From: Phaonia tiefii
Lineage: Eukaryota; Arthropoda; Insecta; Diptera; Muscidae
Reading direction: 5' to 3'
NCBI GenBank assembly: GCA_963931995.1
Contig: OZ008371.1
Span: forward strand, 173,318,983 to 173,382,982
DNA length: 64,000 nt
Part shown: positions 1 to 11,893 of the stretch, in pieces
How positions within the stretch are numbered: position 1 is the first letter of the stretch
How the letters are laid out: each line of letters opens with the position of its first letter
Made by a program: the position numbers and the translations under genes
The notes under the pieces: generated by a model
Seen by the model: only the letters and a program-made list of their open reading frames with translations
Databases searched by the model: none
Told to the model about the DNA's origin: nothing

Positions 1-1897
1 TCTGTGCGTGGTTTATAAACTAGAGGTGGGAGGCAGAGAGCCTGATGCTCTGGCTCTCCATTTAATACGAGTTAATAGCTCTTGTTATACTACACAACAA
101 GTAGCGGAACACAGACACTAGCACTTTACTACTTCACGGAGGTGAAGGCAAAGTTGCCAATGTATTGATGATACTGATACAACGATTGACGTTTCTTCTT
201 TAAGCGCTTAAAAATTAAGCCGCTGATTTAATTTCCTCTTATATGCTGCACCCTCTGTTTGCCTTTGCCACAGCATCGTGTTCGTCAATAAGGTTAAGAT
301 TTCTATTTTCTTCAGATGAAAGTATTTGAAAATATAGTCGGGAAATACAAGTATTAACCTTCGCCAGGCAAAGGGAAATAAATACTTAAAAGCCATGAGT
401 GTTTTAGCGGGTTTTTCATAAGAAAAAAAACGCACGAACGAATGCAAAGAAATACAAATCATTCAGAGAAAGACCAAAAGTTGATGTCGACTGTAACGCG
501 AATAACGATAATATGAATAAGTAACTGAATATGAATAAGTACGAAATACTTTTGCTTATTTTTAAGACTAATGATAAGCGGCTAAAGTAGGCCAACCACA
601 CCGCGCTACGATGCCAGATCGATTTGAGGGTTATTGAACGTTCGCATTTTGCAACAGAGCGAGATGATGCGGCCAATGTGATTCAATTTTTTATTGTTTT
701 GGTTTCGTTGTCGTTGTTGTTGTTGTTCTTGTTGTTGCCTGTGCTAACCAATGGATGGGGATGAAATTTGATCCTTTAAGACAAGTGCTATACATTCGTT
801 CCTTGCTGTTTCGCTTTGTGTGCGGCATCGATAGAATTATGGATGAAAAGGAATGGAATGCAGCATTGAATTCAAAAGGTTTAGTCTTCTTGATACGGAT
901 TGAATTGTGAGGTAGGAGTATTTGCATTTCGTATTATTTGCATTGTGAGCGGATTCATTGCCTGATAATTTCTTGGGTTGGGTGTATAAGTATTAATCAC
1001 AAAAATAATGGGCTGATTATAAAACCTATAACCATAATGTTTTGAGCAAAATAACCGAATATTGTTTATAAATAAAACTCAGTATTCATTATTCTAAAAT
1101 ATATATATAGTTCCCTAACAAAGAACCATCAGATCACATTAGTTTGCACTAACATAGTTAGTCATAATACAAGTTACATATTTAATTCGTAACGTTTTAC
1201 TTTTTCTTCGCCAGCTATTAAACCCCGTATTCACTTCATGTGCAATTTTACATTTATCATGATACAATAATAGGGACGTTTTTTTCGTAACCTATATAAG
1301 TTAACATCAACTGTTACGAAAAAAACACATACACGTTGCGTATACTTGGCTTTATCCGATAATTCTTCGTTTGTATTTGTCAATTGGTTAATTGAAAAGT
1401 CAAACAGAAAACAAAATTCTAAAAATGCAATGTAATATATGAGGTGGTTCTACCAAAACCGATATACAAGTAGACAGTCAAAATTTCTCTTCACTCGAAT
1501 GCCAACAAAACAAAACGAGTAAAAACCCTAGCCATTCTCTGGTCTCTCTCTTACTCTCTTCGTTGAAAATTTCAATACACGAGCAGTTTTTTGATAGTGT
1601 TATTGTACATAACTATACAAATTCCAACAATGTTGAAGTAAAATTACATAAACTATGCAAAAAGTATGAAATAATCAAGATATAACGCGACAGAGAAATG
1701 CGTTTGAGTGAATTGCTAGCTAGTACTTTTTGGTTCTCTTCTATCAGGGTTGCCAAATTGCGCACATCTTCTGGTCGTCTAATCCTTGACCGTCTTTGGT
1801 TATACTGCATTCACATTGTAGCAGCATTCTCTCACTTGGTTAGTAGCAGTGAATTATTGTACTGAGCAACTGATGTTTGTGTAAACAAAAATCTCCA
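1..1897. other. No gene recognised
   Basis: AT-rich DNA without a convincing reading frame or known repeat. Open stretches here are short, low in complexity and lack domain motifs. A small hairpin lies at about 1277-1327: a 12-bp stem (TTTTTTCGTAAC and its complement) around a loop of roughly 25 nt. Pyrimidine-rich CT runs occur near 1538-1562. I assign no function. Confidence 0.5.
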
Positions 1898-2198
1898 CAC
1901 GCTGAAAAATTTGTATTTTTTTGTTGTTTGGGTACAAATATAACGTGTTTGTAGCTTGTCGAAAATATATTATGCTTGTGCCCAAACACATTGTGTTTGC
2001 TATTCAATATAACATATTTCTGACACAATGAGTAATAGGTTACAAAATATGTATTTGCTTGTTGAAAACTACTGAAAACAAAAACATCACAGGACACTAC
2101 AGAACAAAAGCAGCAGATCTTCAATTCACGAAAACAATGCTCCCAAACATGTACATGGTTCCTGCAATATGTTCCTGGGGCCGATATTTTTCTGCGTG
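1898..2198 (+). mobile_element. TA-flanked MITE, family M (complete copy)
   Basis: Non-autonomous DNA element of about 300 bp. It begins CACGCTGAAAAAT and ends with the near complement (ATTTTTCTGCGTG). The body is shared with copies near 14.5, 16.4/18.1, 43.4, 48.6, 49.0, 49.2 and 50.8 kb, with landmarks such as GTGTTTGTAGCTTGTC and CAGCAGATCTTCAATT. Other copies are bounded by TA, which points to a Tc1/mariner-type element; here the flanking dinucleotides read CA. There is no coding capacity. Confidence 0.8.
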
Positions 2199-3028
2199 CA
2201 AATACGAGATTTCGATTGCAATGGATCAGGGATTTAATGCCACATTGGGGTATCACCGAAATTAAGAATACGCCAGGGATCGTAAACGAATAGCTGCAGC
2301 CCGCTCGATCGCCACGAGTCGTAAAAAATATTCGACTGGTGAGCATGTGCAAAAAAGCCCAAGACACCGAGCAATCCCCGAGAAAGCCCCATACATACAA
2401 CATTTATTTACCGTACCATGCATTTAAAAGTGCAGAAAATGTACCATAAAGTAGTACATATCATGATGCACCAGAAAGTACATAAGTTTCGTCAACAATT
2501 TGATCTATGTGATGCAAATAGCATATAAAGTGTATAAAAAAGTGCACAAAGGTACCAAAAAGTGCATGAAGTGTATAAAATAAGAATACAAAGATCATCA
2601 AGCAGACAGAACAGACGGCGTTCTTGCGAATCGGGACATGGAAGAATATCGAAGAAAGCAGCACATTAGGTCTCAAACCAAATATATATTTTATTTTCAA
2701 ATGAAATATACTAAATGAGAAAAAATATGCTGATTTCCTTTAATCTGCTTGCTCCAATAGAACGTTAAGAACAACAATAATAATAATAGCAAAAAGAACG
2801 ATATAAAAAATAAATATACCTGCCAATACCTCTTGTCTGTCAATAATGATTATAACAGTAATATCCTTGATAATCTGATTAATATTTAAAAAGGATTAAA
2901 CAAGATTTCCCAGTTAATCTTATATAGGAACTGAGGGTCAATAAGTTTGCACAGATATTATATTTCAAAGTTTTGTGGATGTAAGGGTATCGAAATCATC
3001 TAACAGATATGGACATTTTCACACAAAG
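2199..3028. other. No gene; degenerate AAAGTGCAC-like repeats
   Basis: From about 2425 to 2585 the sequence holds many loose variants of AAAGTGYAYAAA spaced 10-14 bp apart, a decayed simple repeat. The rest is AT-rich with nothing recognisable. Confidence 0.4.
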
Positions 3029-3222
3029 TGCCACCCTTTGTCACATCACGTCACCCTCGTTAATTGTTTATATTTTAGGACCATGAAGATTGTTTTCTAT
3101 TCTTTTACTAAGTGCAGAATGTAAGAAGCTCTATATTTAATAACAGATGAGAAAACAATCAAAGAAACTGGTACTAAAATATAAACAATTAACGAGGTGA
3201 CGTGATGTGACAAAAGGTGGAC
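3029..3222. repeat. 194-bp inverted repeat (hairpin)
   Basis: Left arm 3029-3082 and right arm 3170-3222 are near-perfect complements. The shared core includes GTCACATCACGTCAC and CGTTAATTGTTTATATTTTAG. The loop of roughly 90 bp is itself partly self-complementary (GATTGTTTTCT against GAGAAAACAATC). It resembles a small foldback MITE; a hairpin-RNA source is an alternative. I found no target-site duplication. Confidence 0.75.
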
Positions 3223-4567
3223 CTTTCTGTGCTTTCATCCTTCTAATAATCTAAATACAACAATGCCCCTATATTCTATTCACACCTGTCGGCGATCATA
3301 TTAAAGTTCGTGAGCCTGACAATTAAAACTCTCTATAATTATAATTTAATTGTAAAATTCATTGAAACGCAGTTGTTGATCTTTCTGTACAAGTTGTCCT
3401 TTTGTTCATATTTTGCCCTATATTTAAAGGATTAACTCCTAGGATATACTGTATGTCCGCTTTTTTTGTTGAGCTTTTTAAGTGGCTGTTCCATATTTTT
3501 TCTGGTTATCTTGGTACTCTGGATTTCATTTAGGTATTGGTTAAAAACAATGTTGTGCTTTAGCTCTTTACACCTTCTAGCAAACACGTCTACGCGGTAA
3601 GAGCTTTCTTTTTTATCCCCAGTTGGTTGACGGTGTTGACTAATCTCCCTTTCTTTTTCTTGTGATGCTTTAGATTTAATGCTCAAATTAGCGAACAGAA
3701 TAGCGTGGTAAAGTTAAGTCCATCTAACAAACCAACAATGCAAAGGCGAGAAAATCAGGAGCGGGGCTGAGTGAAAGGATATTAGGTGTAATAATAAAGC
3801 TTTAGGAAAATATTGGTGCTGACCTTTTGCTGACCAAATTGTAGTGGATTAGATTATCATGTAGTAACGTCGTAATATTTTAGCTTAGTATATACAAATA
3901 TTCAGACTTTAGAATCGAAGTTAAAATTCTACAAATCTACAACTATAACCATTTTAAAATTACTTATTTTTACAACCCTGATGGATCTAGAATATATATT
4001 AAAATTGGAGTAATCTATTTTCAGTTTTTCCACAAATTCGAGTCAGAACCAAACTACACGTTCATCTGAATATGTTTTTTTTAGGAACTCAAACCACTAG
4101 ATGTTTAGAAAGGGATTCAATTCATTCCTAAATATTCCAACGAAAACTCCAAATTATTCTATGCAGCACAAGTCAATATTAGGTTGACACCTAAACTAGT
4201 GATATTAATTCAGGTGGTCTGATTAATCAACGCCCCGATTGATCAAACATTCCAATTAATCATATTTACGATTAATCAAGAAACCTACATTTTCATTAGT
4301 CCATTATTGATGATTAATTGATTAACCTAAAAATTTATTAGGTTCTCAGGTTGAATTATTTCAACAACATTTATTCAAAATTTGCAAGGGTTTATTCCAT
4401 ACAGTAATCATATATAGAGATAAACTTTTATTTGCTTCTTGGCCAATGAGAATCCACACTTTATTCACGAACATCCATTTCATTCACTCAGAGTCACTGC
4501 GTGGCGCACGGATGTGTCATCGGGTCGTAGGTAACACGGTTGCTGTGACTGGTGAGCGAAGCAGAAC
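3223..4567. other. No gene recognised
   Basis: AT-rich stretch. Around 4215-4335 there are several copies of GATTAATCA and close variants in both orientations, which may be homeodomain-type sites or a decayed repeat. No reading frame with recognisable domains. Confidence 0.4.
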
Positions 4568-4786
4568 CATGATCTATGAGGGCTTCTTACAACCCATGGG
4601 CTTTCCACTTTTTAGTTTTAGACTCACTGATTGGGAGCTATAGTGTTTCATAAGTTCCGAGCTTTTTCATGGCTAAATATGCGAGTGTGTCGCCGTCACG
4701 AAGAGAGGTGACCGCCGTCGAAAGAAATGTAAGGTTTTCAGAGCACACGTTCTCATGTAGAAGACCCATTGCACCTCAGACGTCCA
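4568..4786 (-). mobile_element. tRNA-derived SINE (family S), degenerate
   Basis: Read on the minus strand it follows the family consensus seen best at 7722-8003: a tRNA-like head with box A and box B, then TTTCGACGGCGGTCA, the GACACACTCGCAT region and the CCAATCAGTGAGTCTA region. The tail end lies at the low coordinate. The copy is diverged, with a disrupted tRNA head near 4741-4786. Confidence 0.7.
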
Positions 4787-4814
4787 CAAGAGACTACAAG
4801 TACCCTCGAATTAA

Positions 4815-6200
4815 AAAAATCAATGAACGTTCGAACTCACGGGCGAAGTGTTAATACGTTTTTGTTACACGGTACCTGTTCGATTTCTATGAACACATTA
4901 GTAAATGTTACATTGGAAAATAAAAAAAAGAATAGTTTTTGTGCTGAAGGCTCTTTTGCTATTGCACTTTGATTTTTCTTACATCTGCTTTAACATTAGA
5001 TGTAATATTATTAATATAAATAAAGCAATACTTATTTATTTTGTTTTTGTTTTGGCATAAACAAAGCGACGACAAGAAAGTATTGAATAGTATAGAGAAC
5101 TTATTGCACTTATTGTAGAGAGTCTGAGTAAAAGATCATAAACGAGTCTTATTCTCTTTATAGAATATTTCAATATAAATCATGGTACAAATATAATGGC
5201 AGATGCGGTACGACAACAAATTCTATAAGCCAAAACCAACAGGCATTTTGTTTTTGTTCGGTGTCTGTATTGTGTCAAGTCAGCTGATTGAAAAATAATG
5301 AAAAAGCAAACAAAATTGGAAAAAAGTGCCACTTAGAAAATGATGGTGTTTTATTTGATATTATGAAAATTTGTAACTGTGGAAATTAAAACGCTTCTTC
5401 CTATGTGATTTTTACAGAGAAAACATGTCAAAAAAAGCAGCTGCTGGCGAACGGGTGTTGTAGACAAACAAATGTGAACAAACTTTGACATAAGAGAAAA
5501 ATCCACACATACGCACTACAGAAAAGAGTTCAAATCAGCTGGACTAGTTGTTCTACCATTTCTTTGTACCATGCTATAAATGCACCATTTCGACCGTAGT
5601 AAAAATACCAAGTAGTCACAGAATACGCAGCAACAATTGTGGGCAACAACAACAGACATTTTGTTTTTGTTTAGGCTCTCCTCATGTCAAAGTTAACACA
5701 TACTTACACCAACAAATAAGTATAAAAAGACAGGTACAAAAACAAAACCTTTGAATCTGACAGAAGCGGGCAACTAAACAACAGGAAAAAATTTAAATCA
5801 GCTGTGTACTGAGTTTACCTTCTGATTCTTCCATGATTTCGACAATGTTATTACATTAAACAATACAAAAGGCATAAATGCCTTTCGACATCAATGCTTA
5901 ACATCAAAATTATGAATGGACCAAGTTATGAAAAAAAGAGAGTAATACGTTTTGTAAAATTCGCCAGATATCGCCAGTGCTTTTTAGTCATACAATTCTT
6001 TCCATGAGTTCTCTATACTATTCAATAGTCTTAGGCGACGACGACCTGCATGTTTATTCGCTGCCGCTACATCAATACCATCATACTTATTTTCAGGCAG
6101 AGACTATCGTTGTACAACAACCAGGTATGTGATGCTAACGCTGTGTGTTGTTTGCATGTGTTCACTTTGATAGATTGCCCTACCCGTGCCTATAGATGTT
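4815..6200. repeat. Dispersed repeat, copy A
   Basis: Shares long similarity with 60275-61886 (copy B). Shared blocks include TCACGGGCGA..., ACACATTAGTAAATGTTAC, GTGCTGAAGGCTCTTTTGC, AACATTAGATGTAATATT, GTATTGAATAGTATAGAGAAC and the end block TTGCCCTACCCGTGCCTATAG. Within it GTATTGAATAGTATAGAGAAC (about 5080) recurs inverted at about 6008-6030, so the core has inverted ends. Relative to B it has extra DNA at 5181-5573 and about 5600-5845. No coding potential; class unknown. Confidence 0.75.
5181..5573. mobile_element. MITE with CATGGTACAAA termini, 8-bp target duplication
   Basis: The segment begins CATGGTACAAA and ends with its complement TTTGTACCATG. It is flanked by ATATAAAT (5173-5180) and CTATAAAT (5574-5581), a 7/8 match. 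Copy B of the host repeat lacks it, with the flanks joined. An 8-bp duplication fits the hAT or P superfamilies; the CAT start favours P-like, which is inference. A related diverged segment may follow at 5600-5845, because both share CATTTTGTTTTTGTT. Confidence 0.65.
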
Positions 6201-7721
6201 CTTGAGACCTCATCGAATGCAAAATCATATTTTCGGTAATTTCTAGTGGTTAGTTATAGTTAAAAAGAACGACAGTTCCTGTTTTTAAAGGCAATTTTTA
6301 TTTTTACGTATTATTCCAATCTACTCGTGTTAATGAATTTAAGCCGCACGGTGATCGAGTATGTTTCATCCTTGAGACGAGGCATTTTTCTTTCAGTGCC
6401 AATTCGATCTGATGCAAATTTAATTTTCAAATATGTAATAAGGAATTTTCTCCTCCTTTGTTAAATGATCTACATTTTTACCATCCGTCTCTGCTCTTAA
6501 TATATTTTTTTTTCTCCTTTCTAAGTTGTCTTACTCACACAATCGCAATTACAACCATCACCACAACATATCCTAACGGATTAAGTTTTATACGCGTTAT
6601 TTATAAAATCTTTATGCGTTTTTTGTTTCATTTGTTTGTTGCAGACACTCAACTTATGCCACAATTCGCATGGAACAAAAGCAGAGAGCAGGGCAAGACG
6701 GGAAGCACAGGCTACGCGAGGAATAACATAACTAAATGGTGATTCCTGAAATACCCTACAACGAAGAGAACGTGTGCATAGCCCAGAAATTCAAAAGTAG
6801 ATCTGCTGCTTCCAAAGAATGTGTTTTTTTCATGAAAATGGCAATGCAAGAAAAGACTTAGAGTTTAACAACAATCTTGCAGGAGAAAAAAAATAACAGG
6901 ACATACAGATTGAATGAACGTTTGAAAGCTTGAGTCACGATTTCATTTGTTCAACTGGTAAACAGTAAAAACACACAGCCAACAAACAATGTCACTTTGC
7001 CTGCCAGATTTCTGGGGATATGTGGTGCTTTCCACATCATCTCTTTGTTGTTTTTTTCTCTTGTGCTGTACCTCTTGACAATAAAAGACCAGCAGCAACA
7101 GAGTCTGCTAACACTCAGTGTATTTGTTCATGAACCCAATTGTGTGTGTGTGTGTGTCAATCTTGTTGCTGGTTTAATGCTGTTGGATTTAACAGCAGCC
7201 GTAACAGCAGTAGCAACAAATAAACAATGACAACAAATCTAGTGAACTTCACAGAGATTAGCCTTCATGAAAGCATCAGAATTAAAAGCTTTTCCCTTCC
7301 ATCTATCTAGTATTGCAGGAATAACTTGTGTGTATGGTTGTGTTTTATGTTTGTGTGTGAGTGCCGTACTTCATGAACGTGTTTTTTCTTCTCATTGTGT
7401 ACGTCATCAATATCATCATCCTTTTCTTTTGTTAGTCAGGATGTCTGTTTGTCAGTCCTTTTTTTCACAGTTACCTCTCATGTTGGTGTTGGCTTAGAAA
7501 ATTGCGCAAGTTTGTGTAAATGACACGTGTACGTGTGAGATACACTTGCCACTTTTCTTTTTTAAATTGTTTCTTTTTATATCTTTTAGATACTTGTGAT
7601 AAATTTAAGTATACACTAGTAAGTACTAAATGTTGTGCGACACAGTCCGACAGACATTTGTTATAGTGGTGTGACGTAAAAACAAAACTTTATTTCCCAC
7701 ATTAAAACAACACAAGTTTTC
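6201..7721. other. No gene recognised; short TG repeat
   Basis: AT-rich sequence with a (GT)n run at about 7141-7158 and T-rich stretches. Open frames near 6458-6742 and 6997-7230 are low in complexity, contain CA/GT-encoded residues and show no domains, so I do not call them genes. Confidence 0.4.
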
Positions 7722-8003
7722 TGGCCGTCGGTGGTGCAATGGTTAGTGTGCGCGACTCTTGTTCATGAGAACGCGAGTTCGATTCCTGCTCAGACCACCT
7801 TAAATTTCTTTCGATAACGGTCATCTCGCTTAGTGATGGCGACACTATCGAGTATTTAGCCAGGAAAAAGCTTCCCAAAATACCGTTCGGAACCGGTGTA
7901 AAACTGTGGGTGGTCCCAATCAGTGAGTGTATAACTAGAAAGCGCATATCTTACTAATTGTGAGAAGTTCTCCCAAATCCCTTCATGGGATGTTATGGTA
8001 CAC
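7722..8003 (+). mobile_element. tRNA-derived SINE (family S), near full length
   Basis: Best reference copy of the family. A pol III box A (TGGTGCAATGG, 7732-7742) and box B (GTTCGATTCC, 7777-7786) lie in a tRNA-like head. A body of about 200 bp follows (CTTTCGATAACGGTCATCTC; CCGGTGTAAAACTG; CCAATCAGTGAGTG), ending near CTTCATGGGATGTTATGG. At least 14 related pieces occur in this window in both orientations. I cannot identify the parental tRNA. Confidence 0.85.
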
Positions 8004-8589
8004 CATGTTCATGTTATGTTTAGTTTTCTGGTCAAAAATATTTGTAAGTGAGACGTGGTTTGGTTTTTGTTCTAATAGTAAAGTAGATAGGAATGCCTAG
8101 TTTCCAACTCCGTGACAAGTTCTTCATCAGATGCGCAACTAATATTGTGTCTGAATTGCAACTATCGGCAGATCATCAAATCGTGTACATATCGTACAAA
8201 CACCGAATTGAATTTTCATATGGGAAATGTATCGACCTTTTACAACCTCATGAGGATACGCCTTAGGCCGATGTCGCGCAATGAGCGGAAAAGCGGCGGT
8301 CGGCCGACTTTGTACAGATGAAATTAAGAACTGCACATTTACCTTTATTCTTTGCCGCTCAGAATTCAACTAAAAATTAGAGCAAGTTTCATTCCTAAGC
8401 GGCGCCTCTTAGCCGCACAGAAATGCCGCACACATCCCGCTCATTGGGTGGCCACTTCAATAGTATTTCATATGCTTTAATTTTTTACCGCTCTGCCGCT
8501 CGCCATTTTGTCGGTTATTACACGACCTCGGCCTTACGTATATTAAGTGAAAAAATGTTAACACATTCTTCCAACTGGTTCTATCCTTC
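8004..8589. other. No gene recognised
   Basis: Slightly more GC-rich patch with several CCGCTC/GAGCGG motifs (8280-8300, 8400-8510). Reading frames are short and lack domains. Confidence 0.35.
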
Positions 8590-9002
8590 GCCTTTTCTAT
8601 GTAGTAAGTAACACCAAGGATACGTGGGTCTGGTGTTTCCAGCTCAGTGTTTGTCGCCCTGTTTTCCTGATTCCATCGAGTACGTCATCGAAAACCTTTT
8701 GCGCTGATTCATTTTCATCCATTCTGATAACAGCGCATAGCCAACGCAATTACCCCAGATTGCTTCGCCTAGCTATGTCCAGGTCGGAATGAAAATTATA
8801 TAGTTCCTGGTTCCAATGCCATTTTCTTTATTAGGAATTTTTGTGAGAATTTTTGTCTCAAATCCTCAAAGATGTTTTTCATCCGCCTGTAATATGACCC
8901 AAGTTTCGGAGCCATATGCCAGAACAGGGAAAATGGGAGTGTGTTATAGCTCAACTTTCCTTTGTCGAAAGAGGGCTTCACCTAAAAAATTAAAAAGTGT
9001 TT

Positions 9003-9147
9003 CCTTTACATCCCATGAAGGGATTGTGGAGAGCTTCTCACAACTGGTAAACTGTGCGCTTTCTAGTTTTGCACTCAGTGATAAGGTCAAACAGTTTATC
9101 ACCGGTTCCGAATGGAATTTTGAGAAGCTTTTTCGCCTACCACTTGA
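9003..9147 (-). mobile_element. SINE (family S), 3' part, inside LINE
   Basis: Minus-oriented tail and body of the SINE: TTTACATCCCATGAAGGGATT, then the CTGTGCGCTTTCTAGTTTTGCACTCA region and the CCGGTTCCGAATGGAATTTTGAG region. The tRNA head is missing. It interrupts the LINE coding remnant. Confidence 0.75.
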
Positions 9148-9487
9148 AAATTAAATCGGTTGTCAATGTTCAAATGTGGACACAGTCGAGAGGTTTGTCT
9201 AGTCGTCGACATCGTCAAGTTTGTCTTGCCCCCGTAACAGTAAGACCCATCTTTTGTCGATTCTCGCAGATTTCGTCATCGGCACACCCGAGCCACGTCT
9301 GGCTTTTTATGTTGATAATCTTGTTTATTGTTACTGCAGCTATTCCCATTAACATCGCCCTTATGATGTTGCAGAGATTGCACGAAAATGTATCGAATTG
9401 CCTAAATCCTCGCCTGGCATGGAATAGTTTGGCGAGGTCTTTCCCTACTCTCAATTCTGATTTGGTATTAAAAAAAAAAATAAATAT

Positions 9488-9626
9488 TTTCCCATTACAT
9501 AACATGAAGGGATAGCGGAGAGTATCTCACAATCGCTCAGCTGTGCGCTTTCCAGTTTTCACTCACTGATTGGGATCTATAGTTTTACACCAGTTCCGAG
9601 CCGTGTTTTGAGAAACCACTTCATGG
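9488..9626 (-). mobile_element. SINE (family S), 3' part, inside LINE
   Basis: Second minus-oriented SINE fragment in the LINE: CCATTACATAACATGAAGGG, GCTGTGCGCTTTCCAG, CACTCACTGATTGGGATCTA, CACCAGTTCCGAGCC. The head is missing. Confidence 0.75.
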
Positions 9627-9768
9627 TTCTGACACATACAAAATAAATCCCAATTCATCCAGTGATCTGTGGGCTTTCTGCATGCTGAAATATCTGTATG
9701 GTGATCAGAGCAGGTATCAGAGCCACATTCTCTTGAACACCGACGCACACAGACATCGAAACAGCTTT

Positions 9769-9926
9769 ACAATTGTGTAATGCGCCTATTTGCTTTTCGT
9801 GGGTCTTTCCAGGTTTTGGCGCAGCATGAATATTTGGTCAGCCGTGGACAATTGTGTAATGTGCCTATTTGCTTTTCGTGGGTCTTTCCAGGTTTTAGCG
9901 CAGCATGAATATTTGGTCAGCCGTGG
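9769..9926. repeat. Tandem duplication, 2 x 79 bp
   Basis: The two units, 9769-9847 and 9848-9926, differ at only a couple of positions (for example GCGCC/GTGCC and TTGGC/TTAGC). The unit lies in the reverse transcriptase region of the LINE and is not a multiple of three, so it shifts the frame. Confidence 0.9.
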
Positions 9927-10700
9927 ACTTCCCTGGTCTAAAACCATACTCATAAGTTCCAATCAGGTTTTCAACAATTGGCTTTGGGTTTACACATATA
10001 ACGCTCAATAAGACATTATGCGCTTTGGATAAAAGATTGATACCGCTATAGTTGGTACATTCACACGGATCAATCTTTTTGAATACTGGCCATATTAGCC
10101 TGGGACTGTAATCGTTATTCATAGTTTCCCCTAACCATATACTGCATATAAGTAGATACATGCAGGCCAACGGTCCCTCTCCACCGGCCTTAAAAAGCTC
10201 AGCGGGTATCCCATCTGAATCCGTATTCATTATTCATCATTATTCTTAAGCCGGGACATTGTCATTCTAATCTCATTGGACAATCTACATCATCTTCCAC
10301 AATCAATGTCTCTTGATCTTCACAGGAAGATTCTCAGTGGAGTAGTGCTGGGAAGTCTTCTCCCAAGATTTTAAGCACACATTGCGTGTCTGTCATCAGA
10401 TTTCCCATTCCCGTCCTTGCAGGAGGGCCGCCAATTATTCGGTTCTTTGCCAGATCTTACGATTTATTATTTATCGTGAACATTCGGTCTTTTCACTCTC
10501 CCTCTGCTCCCACTGGCAATATTTGTGACTAAACAGTTGGTTTTCCTCCACTTAGCCTTTTATACCGCTCATTCGTAGCACGCGTTGTAACTGACTGTTT
10601 CGATGCCATATGTGCACCATTTTTTATTCAGCTGGAATGCAATATTCTTCGTCGTGCCATGGCTTATTAGTTAGTTCGGTACTCGCAGCGGTTTCTAAAT

Positions 10701-11450
10701 AATGATGAGATGTGCTTCCACAGCGGTACTGGGTCCTCGAGAGTGCATGGATCATATACCCCCGACAACTTTCTGCTGCTTTTCAACACTAAGTCAATCA
10801 ACATTTCGTTTGTGGATAACGAAAAATTGTCTTTGCTTGTAGAAACTGAAGACGTGTGAATGTTGAAACCCTTTGTAATTGGATAAAACAAGACATGAGG
10901 TCAGGTAAACCGTTTCCTAAAACTGTCTTCAAAATTATTCTAATATTTTTAATAAAATAAATTCCTTGTAACCCAGTGTTTGTTAATTGCTACTGCTCTT
11001 GTTTGTTGTGTGTGATACCTACTCCTTGTTTTAATAGCAAGGTTTTATTCACTTATAGACTGTAGTTGTTGGTTTCATTACTCTAAAGGTACATGAAGCT
11101 ATCGTGATTCTAAACTCCTTGTAGTATTTCTAGTTAATTCCAAATTCGAGTATCAGTGTTTTATGTGTGTTCATCAAAAGCTGGTGAAAATTTGTACAGA
11201 GTTCAGAGCGTCATACTATTAATACCGTCTAATATTTCGAATGACAAATCCTTAACAATTAAGTGTAAATAGCTTTTATGGTGTAACATGTCGTTACTCT
11301 TGATTCGTTTGGTTTTGGTAGATTATAGGTGGAAATTGTTTTAAAGATTTTGATGGTTTAACAATTTGGTTAAAGGAAAATTTGAGAAAATTTATTGTGG
11401 AACGTAATTCATTAAGGATGTGTTAATACCCTTAAGGATTTGTTAATAGT
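10701..11450. other. No gene recognised
   Basis: AT-rich. A minus-strand open stretch (10667-10891) may be upstream LINE sequence but I cannot confirm it. Nothing else is identifiable. Confidence 0.35.
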
Positions 11451-11893
11451 GGTCGACCAATTGAGGTGTCCACGCCAGAGACGGTTAAGAAAATCCATAG
11501 TTTGGTATTGGATGATCGCCGGCTGAATTTGCGTGAGTTAGCTGAAATTATAGGCATTGCAAAAAGTGATATACATCGTATATTGACTGAAGATTGTAAG
11601 ATGAGAAAGTTGTGTGTAAGATGGGTGCCGCGGTTGCTTTCAATAGAGCAAAAATAGCGTCGTGAAAATGTTTCAGTAGAGTGTATTGCGATGTTTCACC
11701 GCAATAAAGACGCATTTTTGCGTCGATTTATAACCATGGATGAGACATGGGTCCACCACTTCACACGTGAGACAAAGGATCAGTCAAAACAGTGTACTGG
11801 AATGGGAGAATTATGTCCAAAGACGGTGAAAACCGTTCCGTCTGCGAGCAAGGTTATGGCGACTGCTTTTTGAGATGCCCGTGGTAAAATCTT
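11451..11893 (+). pseudogene. mariner transposase fragment (mellifera-like)
   Basis: One continuous frame reads from GRPIEVSTPETVKKIHSLVLDDRR through the helix-turn-helix region (LRELAEIIGIAKSDIHRIL), the linker WVPRLLSIEQK, and the first catalytic block FITMDETWVHHF with its aspartate. Two in-frame stops occur, TAG at 11655-11657 and TGA at 11871-11873; the latter sits where the family has tryptophan. Similarity fades after DARGKIF, so the N-terminus and the C-terminal half with the other two catalytic aspartates are missing. Dead copy. Confidence 0.85.

Larger units (their letters stand above)
8590..10700 (-). pseudogene. Non-LTR retrotransposon (LINE) ORF2 remnant
   Basis: Minus-strand reverse transcriptase region, much mutated. 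Recognisable blocks, 5' to 3' on the minus strand: a linker near 10640-10380; the RT entry block DGIPAELFKAGGEGP (about 10215-10170); PVFKKIDPCECTNYSGINLL (about 10090-10030); GFRPGKSTADQIF (about 9940-9900); a decayed RRGFRQFDTFSC block (about 9420-9370); CADDE in place of the family's YADD (about 9280); and a C-terminal block with LAYGSETW (about 8925) and RWLCAVIRMDENE (about 8740-8710). Several frameshifts, two SINEs (9003-9147, 9488-9626) and a 79-bp tandem duplication break it. Exact family not assigned. Confidence 0.8.

Noticed and set aside
7732..7790. Possible tRNA gene (box A and box B present)
   Set aside because: The same head recurs with a common 200-bp body in many copies and no clean cloverleaf, so it is the head of a SINE.
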